From NCBI GenBank assembly GCA_037954235.1, contig JBBMOA010000013.1, forward strand, positions 22,508,001-22,572,000: a DNA stretch of 64,000 nucleotides, in the 5' to 3' direction. The stretch's first letter is position 1; the number at the start of each line of letters is the position of its first letter. Both the position numbers and the translations under genes were made by a program. The DNA is from Aulostomus chinensis. Its lineage: Eukaryota; Chordata; Actinopteri; Syngnathiformes; Aulostomidae. Below the pieces are notes generated by a model. That model was not told where the DNA came from. It was given only the letters and a program-made list of their open reading frames with translations, and did no database searches. Positions 23,901 to 34,000 of the stretch are shown here, in pieces.

Positions 23901-24960
23901 AGGGGCATACACGAGGAAACAGAGTCTCTGCTTTTCAAGATAAAACAACAACAAAAATGCCATTATACTACAGTTGCATTTATGTCAACAAAAAGTCAAA
24001 GCAGAGTGAAGGCGAGCGTCCTTAATTTTCGGGGGATTTTCTTAATTGTCTTGAAATGATGTGATGTAATGGATGGAACAAGCTGTGACTGTGTGCTTGC
24101 TGTTTAATTCACACGAAGCAATATTTGATTTCATCACCCTCTTAAAATAATTGCCCAAGTCATTTTCTGACAATTTTTTTTTTTTTGCTTAAATCAACTC
24201 CTTATGATGTTTTGTCTCCAGTTTTTTTTTTTATGTTCTCTGAAAAACGAACTCCTTAATCCAGTTGTCTAATTAACTTGGATCATAAAAGGGTCAGCAA
24301 AAGGGAAATGTGTTAAATAAACCACAGTAGACAGATTTAACGCCCTCAAATAAAACATATAATTTCAGCGTAAGAATACATTGAGTCATAATTTCTTCGT
24401 TTGATAAATTTATTGTTTGTAATGTTGAGTTTAAAAAGGATAAATGTAGGTAAACATTTCTTTTTAACCATAAATATGGGAATTCATAAATGCATTGAAA
24501 GAAGTGAAAGCTAAAGATTTAAAAAAAAAAGAAAAGAAAAAGACAATGAAATATTGAAGACCCTCAGGGGCAACGGCACACAACAGCCGCGTTAACCCGA
24601 CCCAACTCCTCGGCTGTCACCAAATGCAGCTCCACTGTACTAAAATATTAACTGGCTGCAATCTGTGACACAGACTGGGAGTGAGAAGCCTTGTCAGACC
24701 CTCAACACTGAGCCACATGTGCTGACAGTGTAGACCTTCAAACATGTGCTAACCCGTGCTTCGCACTTCTTTCCGGTATCATAATACAAACGTTCCAGAA
24801 ACAATTTATTCATCCACATCAAATTAAATAATAGTAAGTTCACATCTGAAAACACTCTTTTTTTTTAATGAAAATACTCGACTATGTGGTCAAGCTTCTC
24901 ACTTGTATGTACCATATTTGGCTGCGATGTATCAGAAATGATAGACGTATATATGATAGA
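20910..24960. other. Gene-free stretch containing copy 2 of a local repeat pair
   Basis: No supported gene. The main structure is repeat unit X copy 2 at 22.2 kb. T13 lies at 24174-24186 and an A-rich purine run at about 24521-24541. The remaining sequence looks unique and has no frame with a recognisable domain. Confidence 0.5.
22202..22562 (+). repeat. Dispersed repeat unit X, copy 2
   Basis: The partner of 18133-18490, in the same orientation and about 4.07 kb downstream. By eye the core is roughly three-quarters identical. Similarity starts at a TTATACAT block and ends near CTGATTCGGTGTT (copy 1: CTGATTTAGAGTT). Copy 2 lacks the poly-C/CA tract and so probably shows the older state. The unit has no recognisable coding capacity or family assignment. 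Confidence 0.8.
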
Positions 24961-24995
24961 CCTTCTTTTAATAAAGTCATTTTTTTTCAAGTTTT

Positions 24996-25059
<64 letters not shown>

Positions 25060-25140
25060 TGAGATAAAGCATAAGGAGTTGAGTCCGGCAAAAATGAAAA
25101 ATAAAAAAAGGACTTATCTTAAGATGGCGATGATAAAGAA
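24961..25140 (+). repeat. Dispersed repeat unit Y, copy 1, carrying (CA)26
   Basis: This segment aligns with 28684-28815. Both contain the identical 20-mer CAAGTTTTTCAGAAAACACA (24988-25007 here). Upstream blocks are CCTTCTT..AATAA; downstream blocks are ACTTGAGATAAA versus ACTCGAGACAAA, then TAAGGAGTTGA versus TAAGGAGCTGA, then A-rich sequence. Copy 1 has a long CA array where copy 2 has only CACAAAAAA. The family is unassigned. Confidence 0.7.
25004..25055. repeat. (CA)26 microsatellite
   Basis: A perfect 52-bp CA array lying inside repeat unit Y. It explains the poly-Thr/His and Cys/Val frames seen on the two strands. Confidence 0.98.
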
Positions 25141-25365
25141 TAAATGAAAAAAATGCAGGATATGGAAAATTTACAGAAAACCGAGGTTTAACCTCTAACA
25201 AATAAACAGAATATGATTTGCAAATGATTTATTTTGCCTGTAGGCAGCAGTTTGCTGAAGAATATTATATGATATTGGGTGCTTTATACAGTAGGTTAAA
25301 AGGAGGCATCTCCTTTTTATCGCCCCCTTTATACCTAAACACACAAAATCAACATTTACTGCATG

Positions 25366-25384
25366 AAAAAAAAAAAAAAAAAAA
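25366..25384. repeat. Poly-A tract, A19
   Basis: An uninterrupted A19 that could be a retroposon tail. No SINE or LINE body is recognisable upstream. Confidence 0.94.
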
Positions 25385-25983
25385 CCAAAACGATGCAGGA
25401 GCTTCCAGAGCAGCAAATTCCATTATGAGCTGTAATAAAAATAAAGAAATAAAGATTGGTCACACATCAGCTTTCCCTCTCGGGCAAAACAAAGTGTCTC
25501 TATGGAAGACAGGATTAGCTTTGTAGGAACTCAAAGTGACCACGGTCTCTATGGACTCTCACAGCACAGCAACAATAACTAGGGCCATGATGCCTGTCAC
25601 ACATGGTCGACTTCTATAATGCACCTCACTGGATACATTAATCCATACTCTCTCTATTAGTGAAATCAACCCACCAGCAAAAATTCTACTCAAGTAAATT
25701 ACAGAGTTAAGAGTTACTCATCTGCATACCACATTCAAAAAGTGTGTTGTTCTTTCAAATAATTTTACAGGGATACATATATGGTTTGCAAGGGAAAAAA
25801 GAAAATATTGAAATTCTCATACACGTGAGGAAAAGCAATATGTGTTGTGAGAGTTTCAACATTGCAGTTAAAACTGTCATAATTCTGGGTTAATGAGGCA
25901 GTGCCTCTCATCTTCCTTCCCCACCCCCACCCCAATCCACCCCCATGCCTCAGAAACAGGCTGTGGGCTAAACAGATGATGAA

Positions 25984-26008
25984 GTTGTTGTTGTTGTTGT
26001 TGTTGTTG
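25984..26008. repeat. (GTT)8 microsatellite
   Basis: Eight GTT units followed by GATGATG. In one plus-strand frame the array reads as a leucine run, which is a translation artefact. Confidence 0.95.
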
Positions 26009-27022
26009 ATGATGTCGTCTTCTGATCATTGCACTGCTTTCACAGTGAATCTATATTTTCTTACATTCGGCCGTTTATTCAGAGAATTGAATGATATGAT
26101 ACACATTTTCACATGCAGCCCTCCACGGGTGCTGCAGTGCAACAAAGTATCTGGAAAGAAATACGGATGCTGCTGCTTCGTCTCCTCTCTTTGTAGGAAA
26201 AATGAAGCCAAAATTCGCTGGATATGGTGACCACCATCTTGTGCTGGTGCTGAAGGCACAATTCTAAATGCAGATGAAAATAAGTATCCACCAGCCACCA
26301 AACACCTGCTTGTATCCCATGAAGCTACTTCAGACCACCAGCTAGCCGTGAGGGAACATTCTGATTAGCTTGCTGATTTGTTTTATTATCAATTTAGCTT
26401 ACCGCAAGATAAAAAATACCTCATTCTGAACTGGTTTCAAAGTCCTGCTTGAGTCATTTATTCAACATTCAGCACAGAAGTCTCGGAGTAGCTGTCAATC
26501 ACGACTTCACCCCCACCATATAACGTCATAAAACTAATTAAAACCCAACTTATCTGAAAAATGAGTACTTGATAAGCATGTATCAGTGTGGCAGGAACTA
26601 TGTAACGCGTCAGGAACAATCTTGATGGAAATTCATTTGATGTTTAACTTAAATTTTAGTTTGATTCCATCAAATAACATGAAGGACGTGGGACTCGTGA
26701 CCTGTACTGGGAACAGTCACAAGGGGGCGATCAAGATCTTTTGGCTTCACTTGTCATGAGCTCTTGGTGGCATCTGTTCTTTGCCAGTATCTATGTTACA
26801 TCTTCATGTGCATTCAAGCAGTCAACAGCAATTACTTACTATGTCCAAAATCAATCAAATGAATTAAGAATAAATCAGCAGCAGGATCATTTGTCATTTG
26901 AGGGAGGGTTCACTTAACACTGATGGTTTCACTTTATCTCTGGACAGGAAATTATTGTGATGCCTCAAGGTGATTTAATGGAGAGGAAAATGTCAAGATG
27001 AGGACTTCCTGTGCAGCAGTTT

Positions 27023-27042
27023 TACTTATTTATTTATTTATT
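27023..27042. repeat. (TTTA)n tract
   Basis: Roughly four TTTA-type units with a C interruption at the left end, between CAGTTTTAC and CTTTATTTG. Confidence 0.8.
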
Positions 27043-27894
27043 CTTTATTTGCCGTGAGCAAGGCTGACGAGATGAAACCAGACTGAACTCGGAACAGCGA
27101 GGGCTCCTGTTAGGGGACTGCTCTTTGACTCATCCTCTGCAGCTTTAACAAGCCGTCTGCAAACGGCCGCGTCTTTGTTCTGTGCAAGGCTGCTTCTGCT
27201 TCTCTGCTCTCAGTGTCTCTCAGCCGTGATCATTTAATGCTTCCTCACATGTTTAAACCTCAGATAAAACAATGACAGCAGAAATATAAGGAATAATAAA
27301 GTATTTTTCTCGATCAACATGCTGAAAACAACTTTATTTTGAAAGAAATCTCATATTGATATCTCTTTAAATGGGTTGTGTGTATCTGTTTTTTATTGCA
27401 TGTTGATGATTGCAGTTTTAATGTGAATATTGCCTTTAAAATGAATAATTTGACAGCTTTATTTGCTGTGTTGCTTGGCATTGCTCAGTATCCTGCTGGG
27501 CATGGCCAGTACCCCTAGTCTGGTAATCTGTTTGGGTTTTACACTTCCATTTTGACTGGGCAGAAACATTATCAGTGTTCGCCTTCATAGCTGGTCCACG
27601 AGGATGCCTGATAATCCTGTAAACAATTCGCTCAGTTCTGCCTAATAGACAAAGATAAACAACAAGCGGTTGCAATGACATAGCACGAGGTCAAGTCAGG
27701 CTTCTTTTCCGCATATTCCATTTTCTCTCACATAAATACAATTAGACACTGAGATGTGCTGCCAAATGCTTTCATTTTCAGTGGAATATTCTCAATCATC
27801 ACCGCAGCACCATATCTTGTCGTCTTTGCCCGTGGAAGGAAAAAGCCACACATGTGTGAGCATTGTTTCATCTCTGACTGGAGGTCGGGTATTA

Positions 27895-28090
27895 CGGAGT
27901 GGTCAATCATGCAAGGGGGGCCAATCAATTTACATTTATGCAAATGGAGTGGAGTAATTATCGGCTACACATGTTTGTGATGGTTCCCCTTGCAACTGAC
28001 AGAGGGAGAATGTTAAATGACTGGCGGACATTGATTATTTTTGAATAAATCAGTGTTTAATGATGAGGGTCACAATTTAATCAACTGCAC
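27895..28090. promoter_or_regulatory. Candidate conserved noncoding element with octamer site
   Basis: A perfect POU octamer ATGCAAAT lies at 27938-27945. It is followed 10 bp later by the homeodomain-type core GTAATTATCGG and preceded by CCAATCAATTTACA. Further TAAT/ATTA-type cores follow (GACATTGATTATTTTTG, GTTTAATGATGAGGG, CAATTTAATCAAC). The patch is repeat-free. This motif arrangement is common in conserved developmental enhancers, but conservation and activity are inferred. Confidence 0.3.
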
Positions 28091-28249
28091 CGCGTAGGAA
28101 ACAAACAGCAGCCAAGATGAATGGATGTTTCCTTCAAAACAAGTGAGCCAGTTCATTTATCTCCAGCTCGTTGGTATCGGAGGTTCAAATACAGACATGA
28201 ACCGTTCATTGATGTTTATGTTTAAAGATTCAGTGTCACCAATAAACAG

Positions 28250-28575
28250 TATTATTACTCGAGTACTACATAGATAGGTATGTACTTTGTACTTTTACGT
28301 TTCAAAAGAAATATTACACTTTTGATGGAACTATATTTACCTGATCCTATCAGTTACTTTGAAGATTTTTTTTGCATCAAACAACTCATGAAAATGACAC
28401 ACTTTCAAATTTGAAGCCTGCCAACTTCAAAAGGACTGAAGCAAACCTGATCACACGCCACTTTAACATCATTTAAGAGGTCAGTGGATGCACACTGAAC
28501 ATTTTCCAAATGCTAAGATACACAATCATCATGTGTAATGTGTACTTTTACTCTTGATTCATAGATATATACTTA
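28250..28575 (+). mobile_element. Diverged copy of a common teleost dispersed repeat
   Basis: The stretch has, in order, TACTTTGTACTTTTAC, then TATTTACCTGATCCTATCAG, then TTACTTTGAAGATTTTTTTTGCAT, and about 170 bp later AATGTGTACTTTTACTCTTGA. This matches my memory of a noncoding repeat widespread in teleosts, built around 'acttttact' blocks and an 'acatttatctga' block. Coding capacity is absent. The name and class of the family are not given because I cannot verify them. Confidence 0.55.
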
Positions 28576-28683
28576 ATCCCAACTACTTCTCTGCCTTTAC
28601 TTAACCTTCGTTCAGACATTGTGTTATTCATCTGATACCTCACAGCCTCATGAATCCTTCCACACTCGGCATTTGAATATCGT

Positions 28684-28815
28684 CGCCTTCTTAAAATAAT
28701 TGCAAGTTTTTCAGAAAACACAAAAAACTCGAGACAAAACACTGTAAGGAGCTGATATAAGCAATAAAACAAAACAAAAAAAACCACCTCTGATGGATAC
28801 AAAATGATTATTAGG
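28684..28815 (+). repeat. Dispersed repeat unit Y, copy 2
   Basis: The partner of 24961-25140, about 3.7 kb downstream in the same orientation. It carries the shared 20-mer at 28703-28722. Its right part is A-rich with GATGGATACAAAATGATTATT, comparable to GATGGCGATGATAAAG in copy 1. It lies about 100 bp downstream of the old dispersed repeat, so both may be parts of one larger decayed element. A string GAGTAAAAGTACTGATTATT follows at about 28977. Confidence 0.65.
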
Positions 28816-30638
28816 AGGAAAATGTTTAAGTACAAGTCTTCAGGACCTGTTTGAAAACTCCTCACTCAACCCCGTGAGACAGAAGAATCAGAGTAAAAAA
28901 AACTCCAAATGATTGATTTCAACTGAATCCTGTACGTTTTATATGATGTGTGTCAAATTTGTGGCCTATCAGTTTGAGTAAAAGTACTGATTATTTAATC
29001 AATACTGCAGGACGTGAAGCATGGCTGTGTTTTATCCCATCCCCACCTTTTTTTTTTTTTCTGACTTCCAGCTTGATAGGATTTCTTTTTACAATGAATG
29101 GAAATGTCTGACTTGGAACATTCCCCTGCACTTTACAACTCGTTTCCCACATATCAATGTACACCATGGCTCAGACTGTCACAGGGGTAATGGATAGCAG
29201 CAATGAATAGCAGGAGAAGTAAGATAAATAAAATAAAATATTGCTTTGTCAACCAGCTTCGTTCAAACTACTTTAACTGGCACACACATCTTCCTACTGT
29301 CAGCACAATATCTGAGAGGGGAGAGCAGGCAGGCTGCATTATCAAGATATTAATCATCAAGTTGGACGTTAAAGCATGTTGGAGGCCTTCAATCTCCATT
29401 CAATCTCCATGCAGCACTGCTGGCCTGTTAGAATTCCTCCGACACCTCACCACTGATTTTAAAAATCTTATTTCCATTTGTATTATTATTATTATGAAAT
29501 TTTATTCAGTATAATTGGATGTAGCCCTCTCTTGTATTCAATTAAATGCAATTCCAGGGAAATAACATTGCAGTATCATCAACATTATCCCTTTTTATTA
29601 TGTCCAAGTCCCATAAAAAAACATGCTTGACTTGTTAGTGTTTCATGGAATGTTCACGTGTGAAATGAAGGTGCCAGATTTAGTTCCCGATTTCACGTTA
29701 CGTTATTGCTTTTCTTAATAGCCTTACTAAGTAACAGATCTAAAAATTGTGAATCTCATTTCAGGTTTGTTTTTTTTCAATTACTGTTATATCAAACCTT
29801 CTGCAAAATAACTCATTTAGTTGGTGGCGCGGGATAGATATGGGGAAAAAAAAGCATTCAGGCTTACATATCTCGACACAGCTGTTAAACTGAAGTAAAC
29901 CCTCAAGGCCTTCTGAGACCCATCTCAGCGAGTAAGCCTCTTTAAATCTGAAACACTGACCGAACTTAAAAGAGCTTTCCTGGGTTCATGTTAGTACACT
30001 CATCCAAACACATGGATTTCTTTGTGGTTCTTCTACATCTGAAGAGCTGCCCAGGGTTGTGTTGTTGTTTGAATTAAAGTTGCTCCGCGTTATGAATCAC
30101 AGTCAGATTATCCCATATGAAAATTCTACGCTATATTACAATTCCAAACAAACAGAAAGTCACTGAGACAGCTGTATGTACAAAATCCCACCAACGTACC
30201 TGAAAACTTACGATACAGCTGTGCGGTATCTCTCTGCTGCCTCAAAAGAAGCGGTTTCATGTTTGAACAAGCTTGGTGTTTCTCTGAGTAGAATAGGATT
30301 TTACTTCTTCTGGTGCATGGATTTCCCCCTGCACCAAAAAAAACAACAAAAAAAACCCTACAAATATCAGGAACAACTTCCTCCATTTGACCTAAAACTT
30401 ACAATTTGAAACTGGTAGAGTAAAGCTCCTTTTCTACTGGACAAAAACTGCTAACATGTGGCTCGATACTGAGTCTATGACCCTGCAGGACAGACACGGG
30501 TCCAGCTCCCACTGGCCTTGATGTAAACACAAAAAATAAAAACAAAAATAACAGGTGTATGCGGTCATCTGGGTCTTCAAACTCCTGCAACATTTTCTTA
30601 TCTCTGCAACAAATTCAGTCCGTCTAGATTCAATAAAC

Positions 30639-30640
<2 letters not shown>

Positions 30641-30701
<61 letters not shown>
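30641..30701. repeat. (TA)30 microsatellite
   Basis: An uninterrupted 61-bp alternating TA tract. Perfectly self-complementary, it can extrude as a cruciform and is a likely site of length polymorphism. It begins about 130 bp upstream of the LINE remnant. Confidence 0.98.
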
Positions 30702-30705
<4 letters not shown>

Positions 30706-30829
30706 ACTACAAGTATGAATGTAAAAGTCAAGATGATGTTTAGATTAGCAAATGTGTCAAAAAAGGTCTAAGTGAACATAGCAATGGTCTGTACAAAGAC
30801 ATTAAAAAAGAAAACCTCTTTCCCATGAT

Positions 30830-31040
30830 AAGACCACAAAAAATAATTGGTTCAACCCAAATCTCTGTTTCTAAACTGCAAACCTGGTCAGGGATCAGAC
30901 AAGACCTCTGTCATCCCCTCCACCAGTCCTCCCAGTTTCTGCCGTCAGATCGACGCTACAAAGTCCAACTGGCCCAAAAACACATCTACAAAAAAGTATT
31001 TCATTCCCTTTGTGATTGTTACCCTGAATAATTTAAATAA
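30830..31040 (+). pseudogene. LINE ORF2 C-terminal remnant with one frameshift
   Basis: The plus-strand frame contains KIIGSTQISV, then a CHPLHQ motif, then FLPSDRRYKVQLA and IYKK. This is the tail pattern (HPLH, LPSxRRY, YKKxFIP, LN) typical of ORF2 proteins of several teleost non-LTR retrotransposons. After the A6 run at 30990-30995 the pattern moves to the next frame as YFIPFVIVTLNNLN, so a single-base A-run change breaks the frame. Everything upstream of the C-terminus is missing, as expected for a 5'-truncated insertion. The clade is not assigned, and the remnant is non-functional. Confidence 0.75.
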
Positions 31041-34000
31041 AGCATTTTTACACTGTCAGTTACTGTTTGTGTCTGTGTATCGTCATGTTTGAAATGTTCA
31101 AAATGTGTATTTTTAAACATTTGCCGTTTAGCCTGTCAAAAGAAAATATTTTGTGACAGAGAAAGCTGTCTTAAAATTTGAATTTTATAAGCAGATTTGA
31201 GCTTTGAATGTTTTGGATTTTGAAGTTTGAACATTTATTTCTTTTCGAGGAGTAAACACATGGACGTTGATGTGAGGTTTTGATTTGAGCCCTCATGTCT
31301 TACGACTTAACTACCTGAACTCCACAAAACACACACCACTCTCTCATATCGCACATAGAATGTTAATGTTCCAACCATCTGGGTGATGATACACACAAAA
31401 AATAAAGATTTGTAAGAAGTCTCAGTAGCTTCAGGTACATTCATACTGGAATATGTCTTTTTCTCGTCTTGGGAATTCTCTCAGGATGCTCAGCATACAT
31501 CTGCCAGCTGTTAAAGTTCTTACACATGATACATTTTTGTACCATCTGTGTGATTATTAATCAGTTGTATAACTCTCTAACACTCTTTTTCCACTATTCA
31601 AACCCAATGCTTTGATTGACAAAACACAGAAAAAAAATGATCACAAAGCTTCCTGGAGTTGCCGAGGGGATGAATCAAGTTGGACAAGGTGTCACTAAAC
31701 TCAGCAAAATAGAAGATGAAAAATGCAAATTGTGCAACGTAATATACGTGTGCAGCTACCACACAGTTTATGTTGCTCACCCAACTCTGCAAACCTCTGT
31801 CTGCACTGACAGCAGCTCCCTCATTCTTGCTCGCCCACACTTCACAAGTTTACCGTTAGCTGTTAGGCTGTGACAAACACTAGCAGCGGGCAAAACTGTC
31901 AAGACCATCCAAATGGCAAAGTCCATGCACTGCTAAACTGCTAAAAGTTTGTCTTACGCTCCAACAGGCAGCGACCCGCCTACTGCAGGCTGCAAGGTGT
32001 CAGGCACTTACACAACATGTAGTCTTCAAAAAGTAACTGAAAGAGTGTTTGCTTTGAGTTGCATTACGGACCTAGCGAATGTTAGCTCAAGCGCACTTCC
32101 ATCTACCCATTTGGAACGGAGCCTTTCTTGACCGTCCTGTAGATACATTCACTTCCTGAAGCCTGCGGTTCTAGTTCACAATCTTATTTGTGTAAAATAT
32201 GCAGCGATTTGTTTCATGATTTTTTTCTTGGCTGATTTTCAGCAACATTGCTACACAGCCCTGCTTGGCAAAAGGCTTGGGTTAAAAGCTCAAACAGGAA
32301 GAAGAGGCAGTGGGAGGCTGGTCCAGTTTTTACCTCCAATCCGGATCTAAATCCATTCAAATCTGTTGATCTGAAAAACACAGTTGGCTGTGACACCCAC
32401 CTGATTACCCGTCGTGTCATCTTGAATCCTTTTATGGTGTTCTGACTCACTTAAGTTTTATCAGAACATGGAGTCTTTGTTATTCATCACTTGCAACAAG
32501 GTGCTATGACAAGAAAGCTTAATTTGATGAAGAAGGAGTATTATTCTGGAAGGTATTCCGTTTAAATCAAAGCTAACAGTCAGTTTTACTAAGTCAAACA
32601 AGGGTAAACCTGCTGCATCATAAAACCGTTTAACCAACTGTGTCACCTTAAAAAGTTACCAATGTCAACACATGATTTTGACCTGAGAACAGTTTGAGCA
32701 ACCTAAGAACCCCAGCAGGGAAATGGGGATGTCTTGGCAAACTTTGAGCATCACAAGAAGCGCTCTGCACACAATAGCACAGGCACTGGCCCGGGCCTGC
32801 AGCGTCTCCCCAGAGGTGCAAAGAACTTTTAATCTAATTAAAACAAGACTGGGAAAGACAACTTGAAAGATAAGGGTGCCATAGAGAGTTGGCTGCCTGG
32901 CACCACTGCTATTCATCCTTCTCAGCAGCAACTCCAGCTAGTTATTAAGTGCTTGGGGGCTGCAAGGTTGCAGTCACGAATGGTTCACCAAGTGGTTGTA
33001 TTCACTACACGCTTAGTTTGACCAGCAGCAGACTTGTCAGGATGGAAGACACAATCACAAGCGTGGGACTGACAAAACCAGGCAGGGGTTATTCATCAGT
33101 TTGGGTTTCCCTTTTGTCACGATGAAAAACACACATGGCAGAAGGTGCACAAACAATGCTGATACAATTACTGTATAATGCTTCTGTGTGCTTAATTTCA
33201 GACCTTTTTGTGGAGGCACAATCCAAAAACATTTTGGTTGCGAGTGCTTGCTCATGGTTACGTCTTCTGGGATTACATCATCCTGACACATGGTATCAAC
33301 AACTTTCCTTGCAGGGTGCAGAATTTAAGGTGTTACTTCTCTACAATTGTGAAAAAATATTTGAATCAGCTGCCTCTCGGTTCAGAGAAATCTTGTAAGG
33401 AATGAGTCAACAAGTTTTTAGATCATTTTAAGAGTTTTTGATGGATTGTGTGAATGCTGGGTGTTTATAACTTGACCCTACAGTTGTTCTATGAGAGAAA
33501 CATTTATCTTTCAAGAGGAATTAGATCTACAGTGGAAACTTCAGAGCCAGTGGTAAATTGTCATGGCGGGAGTTGATTGAAATGATAATTGAGCGTATGG
33601 GCGGCAATGGTGTTGCCGTGACAACAGTGGCACCTCTGATGTCTTGCTGTCAGACGGTCAAATTCTTCCTTAGTAGATTATCTGTAATAATATTGTAATG
33701 ATAACAGTTTAATAACTAGAACTGCATTCCATGAACACTGACCTCCATCAAGGTCCACATAATCAGTTCTTAGAGGAGAATTGTGACATTGGATAGGGTT
33801 TGTTTGAAAAATGTTGAAATAAATGTCTTATCTAAATGAGACAGGTGACAATGTTTTCACTGTGTAGATGGTCACTGACTGAGATCGACATAAAACGCGG
33901 GACTCCAGCGTAATTACTCCAAGTAATTCACGGTGACTGGGCGTGCATGAACTGAAAAGTGATTTAAAATGCAAGTTAGATTGACAGGAAAGTTTGGTAA

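Larger units (their letters stand above)
25141..30637. other. Gene-free stretch with old repeats and a possible regulatory element
   Basis: No supported gene. It contains (GTT)8, a TTTA-rich tract, an old teleost dispersed repeat at 28.25 kb and repeat unit Y copy 2. The 11-mer TCAATCTCCAT is repeated in tandem twice at 29389-29410. The best regulatory candidate in the window is at 27895-28090. A string with three departures from the CTCF core, TCACAAGGGGGCGA, lies at 26717-26730. A minus-strand frame of 105 codons at 28548-28865 runs through repeat units and is not a gene. Confidence 0.5.

Noticed and set aside
24865..25201. Cys/Val-rich and Thr/His-rich frames around 25 kb
   Set aside because: Products of the (CA)26 array.
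30825..31092. Two overlapping frames as independent small genes
   Set aside because: They are the two halves of one frameshifted LINE C-terminal remnant and are annotated as such.
31640..32200. A decayed mobile element around the GTTAGCTGTTAG string
   Set aside because: No terminal repeats, target duplication or coding motif could be identified.
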